A stretch of DNA of 13,427 nt, taken from Sporichthyaceae bacterium (lineage in GTDB: Bacteria; Actinomycetota; Actinomycetes; JACCYY01). The notes under the pieces are model-generated. The model saw nothing but the letters and a program-made list of their open reading frames with translations. It did not search any database and had not been told where the DNA came from. The translations under genes were made by a program, and so were the position numbers. Shown here piece after piece: positions 1 to 7,482 of this stretch. The stretch spans positions 1 through 13,427 of the forward strand of contig JACCYY010000300.1 of assembly GCA_013696235.1 (NCBI GenBank), read 5' to 3'. The first letter of the stretch is position 1. The number at the start of each line of letters is the position of its first letter.

Positions 1-2460
1 ACCGGAGACACGTATCCGTCCACGACGGTCGTGGTCTTCGACTGCAGCGAGCCGGGTCTGTCGAGCTGGATCGACCTGATCGCGCCGACGGTCCGTGCGG
101 TGACGCTCAACGGCGTCGAGCTCGATCCCGCCGACGTCTTTGACGGCCACCGCATCGCGCTGGAGAGCGTGGCCGAGCGCAACGAGCTCCGCGTCGTGGC
201 CGACTGCGCGTACATGCGCAGCGGCCAGGGCCTGCACCGCTTCGTCGACCCGGTGGACGACGAGACCTACCTCTACACGCAGTTCGAGACCGCCGACGCG
301 CGCCGGGTCTTCCCCTGCTTCGAGCAGCCCGACCTGAAGGCGTCGTTCGCCCTCACCGTGACAGCACCGGCCGGCTGGGAGGTCGTCTCGAACTCCCCCA
401 CCCCGGAGCCAGAGGCAGTCCGCGACGGCGTCGCCAGGTGGGCGTTCACCCCCACCAAGCCGATCTCGACCTACATCGTCGCGCTCGTCGCCGGCGCGTA
501 CGAGGTGGTCCGCGACGCGTACGCGGGGCGCGGCGGGCAGGTTCCGATGGGCGTGTTCTGCCGCCGGTCGCTGGTCGAGCACCTCGATGCCGCGGAGATC
601 ATCGCGGTCACCAAGCAGGGCTTCGGCTTCTTCGAGACGCTGTTCGACTACCCGTACCCGTTCGAGAAGTACGACCAGCTCTTCGTGCCGGAGTACAACG
701 CCGGCGCGATGGAGAACGCGGGGGCAGTCACGCTCCGCGACGAGTACGTCTTCCGCAGCCGGCAGACCGACGCGGCGTACGAGCGGCGGGCCGAGACGAT
801 CTTGCACGAGCTCGCCCACATGTGGTTCGGGGACCTCGTCACCATGCGCTGGTGGGACGACCTCTGGTTGAACGAGTCGTTCGCCACGTACGCGAGCGTG
901 CTGTGCCAGGCCGAGGTGACGCGCTGGTCCAACGCGTGGACGACGTTCGCGAACGTCGAGAAGAGCTGGGCCTACCGCCAGGACCAGATGCCCTCGACGC
1001 ACCCCATCTCCGCCGACATCCGCGACCTGGAGGACGTCGAGGTCAACTTCGACGGGATCACCTACGCCAAGGGCGCGAGCGTGCTCAAGCAGCTCGTCGC
1101 GTGGGTCGGGCAGGACCACTTCTTCGAAGGTCTGCGTCGCTACTTCAAGCGGCACGAGTGGAGCAACACGACGCTCGCGGACCTGCTGTCGTGCCTCGCC
1201 GAGACCTCCGGGCGCGATCTCGGCGACTGGTCCAAGGCCTGGCTCGAGACGGCCGGCGTGAACACGCTGCGGCCGTCGTTCGAGGTCGGCCCGGACGGGC
1301 GGTTCACGTCGTTCTCGATCGAGCAGGAGGCGGTCGAGGCCCATCCGACGCTGCGGCCCCACCGGCTCGCGGTCGGGCTCTACGACCGCACCACCGACGG
1401 GTTGGTGCGTCGTGAGCGGATCGAGCTCGACATCGCCGGGCCGTCGACAGACGTCGCGGAGCTGGTCGGGACGGCGCAGCCCGACCTCGTGCTGGTCAAC
1501 GACGACGACCTCGCCTACGCCAAGATCCGCCTGGACGATCGATCGTTGGCGACCCTCGTCGAGTCGATCAGCGAGTTCACCGACTCACTCCCCCGTGCGC
1601 TGTGCTGGACCGCCGCGTTCGACATGTGCCGCGACGGTGAGCTGGCGGCCCGCGACTTCGTCGAGCTCGTGCTCGGTGGCCTGCCGACCGAGACCGATCC
1701 GACGGTGCTGCAGCTGCTGCTGAGCATCTCGCTGGACGCCGTCGACACGTACACGTCCCCGGCCGGCCGGGCCGGCGCTCACCGCCGCTGGGTGGACGGC
1801 CTCCACGACCTCGTCCAGCAAGCCCCGCCGGCCAGCGACGTGCAGCTCGCGCTGGTCCGGGCGTACGCGAGCGCAGCCCGCGAGGGTGCGCACCGCGAGC
1901 GCCTCCGCGGCTGGCTCGACGGAGTCGATCTTCCGGACGGGCTGACGGTCGACACCGACCTGCGATGGATCTTCGTGCTCCGCCTCGCGGCACTCGGTGA
2001 TCTCGACGACGCGGCGATCGACGCGGAGATGTCCCGCGACGACACGATCACCGGGCACGAGAACGCCGCGCACGCGAGGGCGGCGCGACCGGACGCCACC
2101 GCGAAGGCCGACGCGTGGGACCTCGCGCTGCACCGGCCGGACACCCCGAACGGCACGCTCTACCAGGTGGTGATCGGCTTCAACCAGATCGGCCAGGACG
2201 ACGTGCTCGACCCGTACCTCGACCGGTACTTCGACGAGATCGAGGGCGTCTGGGCCCGCATGGACCACTCGTCCGCGCAGGACGTCTGCTACGCGCTCTA
2301 TCCCCGCCGGCGGGCGACGCAGGGGGTCCTCGACACCACGGACGCCTGGCTCGGTGCGCACCAGTCCGCAGCGCCGGCTCTGCTGCGGATCGTCGGTGAG
2401 AACCGCGACACCGTTGCCCGCGCCCTGCGCTGCCAGGCCAAGGACGCCGAGCTCGACTGA
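1..2460 (+). CDS. pepN: Aminopeptidase N (M1 zinc metallopeptidase), 5' end cut by window edge
   Basis: This enzyme removes N-terminal residues from peptides in the cytoplasm, using one zinc ion. The reading frame is open from base 1, so the true start lies to the left. 819 residues are visible. Actinobacterial PepN is usually about 840-870, so only some 30-50 residues are missing. Counting from the first codon, the exopeptidase motif GAMEN is at 235-239. The zinc motif HELAH is at 269-273, and the third ligand Glu292 follows exactly 18 residues after the second His (HEXXH-X18-E). Tyr355 in GITYAKGAS fits the transition-state tyrosine. From about residue 450 to the end is the helical C-terminal domain of this family. 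It converges on the pip-like gene across a 176-bp gap that holds a large hairpin. All catalytic residues are present and no frameshift is seen. The family call is very secure. Confidence 0.96.
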   Translation, partial: TGDTYPSTTVVVFDCSEPGLSSWIDLIAPTVRAVTLNGVELDPADVFDGHRIALESVAERNELRVVADCAYMRSGQGLHRFVDPVDDETYLYTQFETADARRVFPCFEQPDLKASFALTVTAPAGWEVVSNSPTPEPEAVRDGVARWAFTPTKPISTYIVALVAGAYEVVRDAYAGRGGQVPMGVFCRRSLVEHLDAAEIIAVTKQGFGFFETLFDYPYPFEKYDQLFVPEYNAGAMENAGAVTLRDEYVFRSRQTDAAYERRAETILHELAHMWFGDLVTMRWWDDLWLNESFATYASVLCQAEVTRWSNAWTTFANVEKSWAYRQDQMPSTHPISADIRDLEDVEVNFDGITYAKGASVLKQLVAWVGQDHFFEGLRRYFKRHEWSNTTLADLLSCLAETSGRDLGDWSKAWLETAGVNTLRPSFEVGPDGRFTSFSIEQEAVEAHPTLRPHRLAVGLYDRTTDGLVRRERIELDIAGPSTDVAELVGTAQPDLVLVNDDDLAYAKIRLDDRSLATLVESISEFTDSLPRALCWTAAFDMCRDGELAARDFVELVLGGLPTETDPTVLQLLLSISLDAVDTYTSPAGRAGAHRRWVDGLHDLVQQAPPASDVQLALVRAYASAAREGAHRERLRGWLDGVDLPDGLTVDTDLRWIFVLRLAALGDLDDAAIDAEMSRDDTITGHENAAHARAARPDATAKADAWDLALHRPDTPNGTLYQVVIGFNQIGQDDVLDPYLDRYFDEIEGVWARMDHSSAQDVCYALYPRRRATQGVLDTTDAWLGAHQSAAPALLRIVGENRDTVARALRCQAKDAELD

Positions 2461-2564
2461 TCAGGTCAGCGCGCTCGGCTTGACCCGTCGGGTCCCCGCG
2501 CATTGATCGGCACTCGTGCCACCGGTCGGCCTCAGGGTCCGACGCTGCCCGGGCTGCCGGTGCG

Positions 2565-2628
2565 CGTCGAGGTGTGAGAAGCGCGGCATCCGCCGGCCGC
2601 TGGGTGCGGCGCTTCTCCCACCTCGGCG
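2565..2628. terminator. Large imperfect hairpin between convergent pepN and pip-like genes
   Basis: The left arm has blocks GAGGTG, GAGAAGCGC and GCATCC. The right arm has GGGTGC, GCGCTTCTC and CACCTC. They pair as 6+9+6 bp, with one T/C and one G/G mismatch and one T-G wobble, around the 10-nt loop at 2592-2601. Four more outer pairs (one a wobble) extend it to 2565-2628. There is no T-rich tail, which is common for actinobacterial terminators. Its place between two converging stop codons suggests a two-way terminator. A shorter palindrome, GACCCG-T-CGGGTC, lies at 2482-2494, just after the pepN stop. Termination is inferred; the base pairing is directly visible. Confidence 0.7.
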
Positions 2629-2636
2629 ACGGATGA

Positions 2637-3587
2637 TCATTTCCTCCGGGCGAAGCGGTCGGTGGCGGTGACGACGTGGTCGCCGAGCTGGGTCGTGTGG
2701 CCAGCGGTGTCGAGGACGACCAGCTCGCTGCCGGGCCAGGCCTGCGCCAGCTCCCACGCCGTGACCAAAGGGCCGCCGAGGTCGAGCCGGCCGTGGATGA
2801 GCACGCCGGGGATGCCCGCCAGCCTGTACGCATCCCGGAGCAGCTGGTCCTCGTCGAGCCACGCGGCATGCCAGAAGTAGTGCGTCACCGTACGGGCGAA
2901 GCCCATGCGGAAGCGGGCGTCGGCGTACCGCGGATTCGGGACGCCGCCGGACTCCAGGGAGACGATCGCCTCCTCCCAGTCGCACCAGTCCCGCGCCGCC
3001 TGCTCCCGGACCTTCGCGTCCGGGTCGGCGAGCAGCCGCGCGTACGCGTCGACGAGGTCGCCGTCGCGGTCGGCCGGCGGCACGCCCTGCCGGAAGCGGG
3101 CCCACTCGGCCGGGAAGAACTTGCCGACGTCGTGGGCGAGCCACCTGACGTCGGCTGGGCGCGTCATGGTCACGGCCGCCAGGACGATCTCGGTCACCCG
3201 TTCGGGGTGCCGCTCGGCGTAGGCCAGCGCCAGCGTCGACCCCCACGAGCTGCCGAAGACGAGCCACCGGTCGACGCCCAAGTGCCCGCGCAGCAGCTCG
3301 AGGTCGCCGAGGAGGTGCTCGGTCGTGTTCACCGACAGGTCGGCGGCCGGGTCGCTCGCGTGCGGCGTGCTCCGGCCGGCGCCGCGTTGGTCGAGCAGCA
3401 CGATCCGGTACGCCGCCGGGTCGAACAGCCGTCGTGAGTTCGGCGTACAGCCCGAACCGGGCCCGCCGTGCAGGACGACCGCCGGCTTGCCGTCGGGGTT
3501 GCCGCAGGTCTCCCAGTACACGAGCTGCCCGTCCCCGACATCGAGCATCCCGTGCTCGTACGGCTCGATGGGCGGGTATCGGTTCAT
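2637..3587 (-). CDS. pip: Prolyl aminopeptidase-like alpha/beta hydrolase (S33 family)
   Basis: A 316-residue alpha/beta hydrolase of the proline iminopeptidase family, which frees N-terminal proline from peptides in the cytoplasm. The oxyanion motif HGGPG is at residues 40-44 and DQRGAGRS at 66-73. The nucleophile elbow GSSWGS places Ser114, with Asp269 in GRLDLGGP and His297 in TAGHT. This spacing matches the Serratia marcescens Pip triad (Ser113, Asp268, His296) almost exactly. The glutamate in DWCDWEEA (Glu205) is kept. The second substrate-binding glutamate, usually in an ARIE-HYF motif, is replaced (ARTVTHYF), and GRYD is GRLD. Proline specificity is therefore uncertain. It is the last gene of the malQ operon, 25 bp after the DUF5130 gene, with no strong ribosome site at its ATG. 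The fold is certain; the pip symbol is tentative. Confidence 0.85.
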   Translation of the reverse strand: MNRYPPIEPYEHGMLDVGDGQLVYWETCGNPDGKPAVVLHGGPGSGCTPNSRRLFDPAAYRIVLLDQRGAGRSTPHASDPAADLSVNTTEHLLGDLELLRGHLGVDRWLVFGSSWGSTLALAYAERHPERVTEIVLAAVTMTRPADVRWLAHDVGKFFPAEWARFRQGVPPADRDGDLVDAYARLLADPDAKVREQAARDWCDWEEAIVSLESGGVPNPRYADARFRMGFARTVTHYFWHAAWLDEDQLLRDAYRLAGIPGVLIHGRLDLGGPLVTAWELAQAWPGSELVVLDTAGHTTQLGDHVVTATDRFARRK

Positions 3588-3612
3588 CGTCGGCGACGTG
3601 GGCGGCAGGGAC

Positions 3613-4002
3613 TTACGGGTTGTCGGTGTGCAGCACTGGTGGGCGGCGGCCGCTCTCGCCCAGCATCTGCAGACCGTCCACGACGCCGCCGGCGAGATCG
3701 CCGATGGAGAACTTGCTCGTCATCGCCAGGGTTGCCAGCGTCGCGCCGCGCTCGTCGACGCGCCGGCGCGCCTCGCTCCCGGTGACGATCTCCAGAGCCC
3801 TCGCGCCTGGGTCGACGAAGACCAGGACGGCGTGCTCTCTGTTCGCGAGCCCGGCGTGCAGGGAGCGCGCATGGGCGCGGACGTCGCCGCGGGCGTCGGC
3901 GAAGCACACGGTGAAGGTCAGGCCGGTCCCAGCGCCGGAGCGCTCCGCGGCCCGCTCGATCGCGGCCCGCTCGCGCTCGGTGAGTCGTTCACCAGCGGCC
4001 AC
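3613..4002 (-). CDS. DUF5130 (TPM-like) family protein
   Basis: A small, mostly soluble protein of unknown function. The segment from TFTVCFADARGD through HAVLVFVDPGARALEIVTG to TSKFSIGDLAGGVVDGLQML fits the actinobacterial DUF5130 family, a relative of TPM domains. I recognise it by pattern, not by search. The frame is open back to a GTG at 4101, but that would overlap the upstream gene by 113 bp and add a basic, low-complexity leader. I chose the GTG at 4002: AGGGTGG lies 5 bases upstream, the overlap falls to 14 bp, and the protein (129 residues) starts just before the conserved GERLTERERAAIERA helix. GTG codons at 4011, 4041 and 4056 are alternatives. There is no signal peptide with this start. 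It lies between the CtaJ-like and pip-like genes in one operon and is probably translationally coupled to the former. Confidence 0.72.
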   Translation of the reverse strand: MAAGERLTERERAAIERAAERSGAGTGLTFTVCFADARGDVRAHARSLHAGLANREHAVLVFVDPGARALEIVTGSEARRRVDERGATLATLAMTSKFSIGDLAGGVVDGLQMLGESGRRPPVLHTDNP

Positions 4003-4450
4003 TCGCGCCACCCTGATCGCTCGCGCCGGGTTCGGTCGCACGGCGCCGGGTCGCACCCGGCCCGTCCGGTGTGACGGTGTCGGCCGGTGTGCGCTGCGCA
4101 CCGGCCGGGTCGACCCAGATCGGTCCGGTCTCCAGCGCGGCGCCGGTCCGGTGCCGGGGACCCTTGCCGAGCGACGGGCCGACCACGAGCAGCACGATCA
4201 GCACGAAGATCGCGGCGGGTGCCCCGACGTACAGCAGGAGCGTCTGGACGAACGAGAGTCCGGCGCCGGTGTCGTCGCCGCCGGGGCCGCCCGTGGACGC
4301 GCTGGCGGCAGGGGCCAGGAGGAGCAGACCGATCGTGACCGAGCCTGCGGCGACGACCAGGCGCGCAGCCGAACGGGCTTCACCGCTGCCAACCGTTCGG
4401 ACTGCGCCCCGGACCACCTGGTGAGACATCACGGACGTCAGCGTAGCCAT
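3989..4450 (-). CDS. ctaJ: Small membrane protein, probable aa3 oxidase subunit CtaJ-like
   Basis: A 153-residue protein with two hydrophobic segments. The first (31-49) ends in an ASA motif at 49-51 and looks like a late signal peptide or anchor. The second (67-91, around LLLYVGAPAAIFVLIVLLVV) is a clear membrane helix. A polar, probably cytoplasmic tail follows, containing GPRHRTG, GPIWVDP and the C-terminal GGASGRW. A single helix followed by a charged tail ending in a Gly/Ser-Gly-x-Trp motif, next to DUF5130, resembles CtaJ, an accessory subunit of the mycobacterial aa3 cytochrome c oxidase. This rests on recalled family features and is inference. The ATG at 4450 has GAGGCGG 8 bases upstream. 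An ATG at codon 8 is the alternative. malQ ends 30 bp upstream, and the gap holds a small CCCGG/CCGGG hairpin at 4469-4480. The stop codon lies inside the DUF5130 gene start. Confidence 0.6.
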   Translation of the reverse strand: MATLTSVMSHQVVRGAVRTVGSGEARSAARLVVAAGSVTIGLLLLAPAASASTGGPGGDDTGAGLSFVQTLLLYVGAPAAIFVLIVLLVVGPSLGKGPRHRTGAALETGPIWVDPAGAQRTPADTVTPDGPGATRRRATEPGASDQGGASGRW

Positions 4451-4480
4451 CGCGCCGGCCGCCTCAGCCCCGGCACCGGG

Positions 4481-6610
4481 TCACCAGGGGCGAGTGAGAC
4501 GGGTGGGCAGGTCCTCGACCCGTACGGGATCGCCGGCGTCGTCAGCCAGCGGGATCCGCCAGTTCGGGTACTCGTGGAACGTGCCCGGCTGGTTCTGCGT
4601 CCGGACGTCGCCGACCGCGTCGACGAGCTGGATGCCGACCAGGCGCGACGGTGTCCGGGCCAGGAACCGGTGCAGCGCCTCGATCGTCGCTGCCGGGCTG
4701 GCGTCCGGGCGGAGCAGCCCGAGCTCGCGCAGCAGCTCCATCCAGTCCTCGACGCCAGCGAGCGCGTCGGCCCGCTCCTCCTCCGCCGGGCGGGTGAGCA
4801 GACCCAGCCGGTCCCGGAGCTCGACGTGCGCGCCGGTCAGGAACGCCGCCGCCGGCGGGAGGTCGTGGGACGCGACCGTCGCCAGGGCCAGCTGGCGCCA
4901 CTGCTCCGGGCGTTTCGGCGCACCATGCTCGTCGCGCTCGAACCACAGCAGCGACGTGCCGAGGATGCCGCGCTCGGCGAGGTACTCCCGGACCCACGGC
5001 TCCACGGTGCCGAGGTCCTCGCCCACGACCACGACGCCCGCCCGGTGCGCCTCGAGGGCCAGGATGCCCACCAGCGACTCGTGGTCGTAGCGGACGTACG
5101 TACCGGACGCCGCAGTCCGCCCGGCCGGCACGAACCAGAGCCGGAAGAGCCCGATCACATGGTCGATCCGCAGGCCGCCGGCGTGGCGGAGGACGGTTCG
5201 GAGCATGTCGCGCCACGGTCGGTAGCCCGTTGCAGCCAGTCGGACCGGGTCCCAGGGCGGTTGCGACCAGTCCTGCCCGACCTGGTTGAACTCGTCCGGC
5301 GGGGCACCGACGCTCACGCCCGACGCCAGCACGTCCGCGAGCACCCACGCGTCCGAACCGTCCGGGTGCACCCCGACCGCGAGGTCGTGCATGATCCCGA
5401 CCGGCATGCCGGCCTCCCACGCGGCTTCCGCGGCGTCGGCGAGCTGGTCGTCGATGATCCACTGCAGCCAGCGGAAGAAGTCCACCTCGGCGAGCAGCTC
5501 CGCCTTGGCTGACCGCACGGCGTCGCTGCGCAGATCCTTGAGCGCCTCGGGCCAGCCGCCGGTGACACTCCCGTGCACCGTCGCCAGCGCGCACCAGGTC
5601 GCGAAGTCCTCGAGCCCCTGGCCCTCGCGCTCGACGAACGCGGCGTACGCGGCCTCCCGGCCGACGCTGCGGGGCACCGCGTGGACGAGCCGGAGCGCGG
5701 CTGCTTTCGCCGACCACGCGGAGTCCCGATCGATCAGCTCGTCGCTGGACTCCGCTCGTCGGCGCAGCGCTGTGATCTTGCGTCGGGCCGCGGCGTCGAC
5801 GTACGCGAGCTCCGGTACGGCTTCGACGCGCAGGTAGAGCGGGCTGGGGAAACGCCGGCTGATCGGCAGGTACGGCGAGTCGCTCATCGGGGTCGTTGGT
5901 TCGCCCGCGTGCAGCGGGTTGACCAGGACGAAGCCGGCGTCGAGCCCACGTCCCGTGAAGCCGGCGAAGTCAGCGAGGTCGACGAGATCACCGACACCCC
6001 ACGACCGGGCTGACCGCAACGAGTAGAGCTGCAGGAGGTAGCCCCACACCTGGCGCTCGACGAGTGCGGGTGGCAGCTCGACGCGCGCTGGCGTCACGAC
6101 CAACGGGGTGCGCGTCTCCCCGTCCGTGGTCGTCGCGACGAGCTCGTGGTAGCCCAGCGGCAGATCCGGCGGGACGACGATCGTCGCTTCGCCGATGAGG
6201 ACCCCGTCGACCTCGCGCGGGTCCACCCAGCGGTCCTCGGCAGTCAGGGTGCGCCGACCGCCGCCGTCCTCGAGCTCGACGGCGATCTCGACCGGCTCAC
6301 CAGACCGGAGGTGGACAGAGAACCGCGGCGACTCACCCGCGCGGACGACCAGACAGACTGGCAGGACGCGTCGCCAGGCGGACTGCTCACAAGCGTGCAG
6401 CGCGACCGAGACCTCGTCAGGCGTGGCGGCCGGAACGCCGAGGGAGGCGAGGACGGCGATCAGGGTGTCGCGGCTGATCACCGTGCGCCGACCGCGCCAG
6501 TCCCAGAACTCCGTGGCGACCTGGTGGTGGTTCGCCAGCTCCACGAGGCCCTCTGACGGCGGCTCCGACGATGGCTCGGGCGATGGCGCCACAACCTCGG
6601 GGCTTCGCAC
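4481..6610 (-). CDS. malQ: 4-alpha-glucanotransferase (amylomaltase, GH77)
   Basis: This cytoplasmic enzyme transfers 1,4-alpha-glucan segments between maltodextrins, feeding maltose and glycogen-derived glucans into metabolism. The protein is 709 residues, close to the 690-720 of two-domain MalQ. Residues 1-170 form the N-terminal beta-rich domain and the rest the GH77 barrel. DSPYLP lies at 244-249. The nucleophile is Asp483 in GLRIDHVIGL, the acid/base is Glu531 in VVGEDLGTV, and the third carboxylate is Asp583 in ASHDLPP. QNQPGT and YPNW are near 672-684. All catalytic groups are intact. I used the GTG at 6610 because GGGTGGG lies just upstream. The family usually begins near GLVELANHHQVATEFWDW, so the GTG at 6544 (preceded by AGAGGG) is an alternative that would drop a Pro/Ser/Glu-rich leader. 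It is first in a four-gene operon. Confidence 0.96.
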   Translation of the reverse strand: MRSPEVVAPSPEPSSEPPSEGLVELANHHQVATEFWDWRGRRTVISRDTLIAVLASLGVPAATPDEVSVALHACEQSAWRRVLPVCLVVRAGESPRFSVHLRSGEPVEIAVELEDGGGRRTLTAEDRWVDPREVDGVLIGEATIVVPPDLPLGYHELVATTTDGETRTPLVVTPARVELPPALVERQVWGYLLQLYSLRSARSWGVGDLVDLADFAGFTGRGLDAGFVLVNPLHAGEPTTPMSDSPYLPISRRFPSPLYLRVEAVPELAYVDAAARRKITALRRRAESSDELIDRDSAWSAKAAALRLVHAVPRSVGREAAYAAFVEREGQGLEDFATWCALATVHGSVTGGWPEALKDLRSDAVRSAKAELLAEVDFFRWLQWIIDDQLADAAEAAWEAGMPVGIMHDLAVGVHPDGSDAWVLADVLASGVSVGAPPDEFNQVGQDWSQPPWDPVRLAATGYRPWRDMLRTVLRHAGGLRIDHVIGLFRLWFVPAGRTAASGTYVRYDHESLVGILALEAHRAGVVVVGEDLGTVEPWVREYLAERGILGTSLLWFERDEHGAPKRPEQWRQLALATVASHDLPPAAAFLTGAHVELRDRLGLLTRPAEEERADALAGVEDWMELLRELGLLRPDASPAATIEALHRFLARTPSRLVGIQLVDAVGDVRTQNQPGTFHEYPNWRIPLADDAGDPVRVEDLPTRLTRPW

Positions 6611-6643
6611 CGACCCACCCTACGAGTGAGGTTCGGACCGGGA

Positions 6644-6671
6644 AGACTAGGGCGGCCAGCGTCGACGTCAT
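6644..6671 (-). promoter_or_regulatory. Candidate housekeeping-type promoter of the malQ operon
   Basis: On the minus strand, ATGACG (6671-6666) resembles the TTGACG -35 box with one difference. A 16-bp spacer follows, then TAGTCT (6649-6644), which fits the TANNNT -10 box. Transcription would begin near 6637 and leave a leader of about 27 nt carrying the GGGTGGG site before the malQ GTG. It lies in the only sizeable gap upstream of the four-gene operon. I found it by eye, so chance matches are possible. Confidence 0.4.
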
Positions 6672-6687
6672 CGAAGGAGACCCACTC

Positions 6688-7467
6688 GTGGTGCGCATGA
6701 TCACTGGTCTCGCCGCGACCAGCCCACCACCCAGTCCGTCGCCCGACCCGTCGTCCAGCCCCATCGACCCGAGCGCGGGGACGAGTCAGCCGTGCTACCA
6801 GGAGGCCGACGGGTTCTGCCGCTTCGTCTACGACCTCACCGACAACGCGCAGCTGTCCCGAGCCGTGGACTGGGTCGTGGCCAAGCCCCTGGCGATCCTC
6901 CTGATCATCGGGATCGCGTTGCTCGCCCGCTGGCTCGTCCGGCGCTCGGTCGATCGTGTGGTCCGGAGGGTCGTGGACGGACGAGGCCCGGGCACGCTCC
7001 TGCCCGAGGGCCGTACGCGCACCCTCGTCGAGTCGGCCAGCCCGGTCGCGACCATCCGGCGCAAGCAGCGCAGCGAGGCGATGGGCTCGGTCCTCAAGAG
7101 CATCGCCTCGTTCGCGATCGCGGTGATCGCGATCTTGATGATCTTGAGCGAGCTCGGTCTGGACGTCGCGCCGGCGCTGGCGTCGGCCGGGATCGCCGGC
7201 ATCGCCCTCGGTTTCGGCGCGCAGAACCTGGTGAAGGACTTCCTCGCCGGGATCTTCATGATCTTCGAGGACCAGTTCGGCGTCGGCGACGTGATCAACA
7301 CTGGTGAGGCGACCGGCACCGTGGAGGCGGTCGGCCTCCGGGTCACCCGGCTGCGCGACGTGAACGATGTCGTCTGGTACGTCAGGAACGGCGAGATCAC
7401 CAGGGTCGGGAACGAGAGCCAGGCCGCGCGCGAGCCGGCCGCCGACGCGTCTCCACCTGAGGCCTGA
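6688..7467 (+). CDS. Short MscS-family mechanosensitive ion channel
   Basis: A membrane channel that opens under tension and lets solutes out after osmotic downshock. The GTG at 6688 is chosen because GGAG (6676-6679) lies 8 bases upstream. GTG 6691 and ATG 6697 are possible. The frame extends further upstream but would run into malQ. The 259-residue protein has a Pro/Ser-rich exterior stretch (11-33), two cysteines at 36 and 44 that could form a disulfide, a first helix at about 62-83 and a second at 136-156. The Gly/Ala-rich pore helix follows (168-190, GIAGIALGFGAQNLVKDFLA), then FEDQFGVGDVI, which opens the MscS beta domain. The protein stops soon after VRNGEITRVGNESQ, so the alpha/beta C-terminal domain that normally forms the cytoplasmic cage is absent. 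It is divergent from malQ and convergent with the osmC-type gene. Confidence 0.9.
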   Translation: MVRMITGLAATSPPPSPSPDPSSSPIDPSAGTSQPCYQEADGFCRFVYDLTDNAQLSRAVDWVVAKPLAILLIIGIALLARWLVRRSVDRVVRRVVDGRGPGTLLPEGRTRTLVESASPVATIRRKQRSEAMGSVLKSIASFAIAVIAILMILSELGLDVAPALASAGIAGIALGFGAQNLVKDFLAGIFMIFEDQFGVGDVINTGEATGTVEAVGLRVTRLRDVNDVVWYVRNGEITRVGNESQAAREPAADASPPEA

Positions 7468-7482
7468 TCTCCCCAGCTGCAC

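Noticed and set aside
438..1415. Plus-strand open frame of 325 codons inside pepN
   Set aside because: It is an alternate frame of the pepN catalytic region and is extremely Arg-rich. pepN has the intact zinc motifs in the other frame.
3434..5512. Plus-strand open frame of 692 codons
   Set aside because: It lies opposite malQ, the CtaJ-like and DUF5130 genes and part of the Pip-like gene. Its composition is Arg/Ala/Pro-rich without any domain, as expected for antisense frames in GC-rich DNA.
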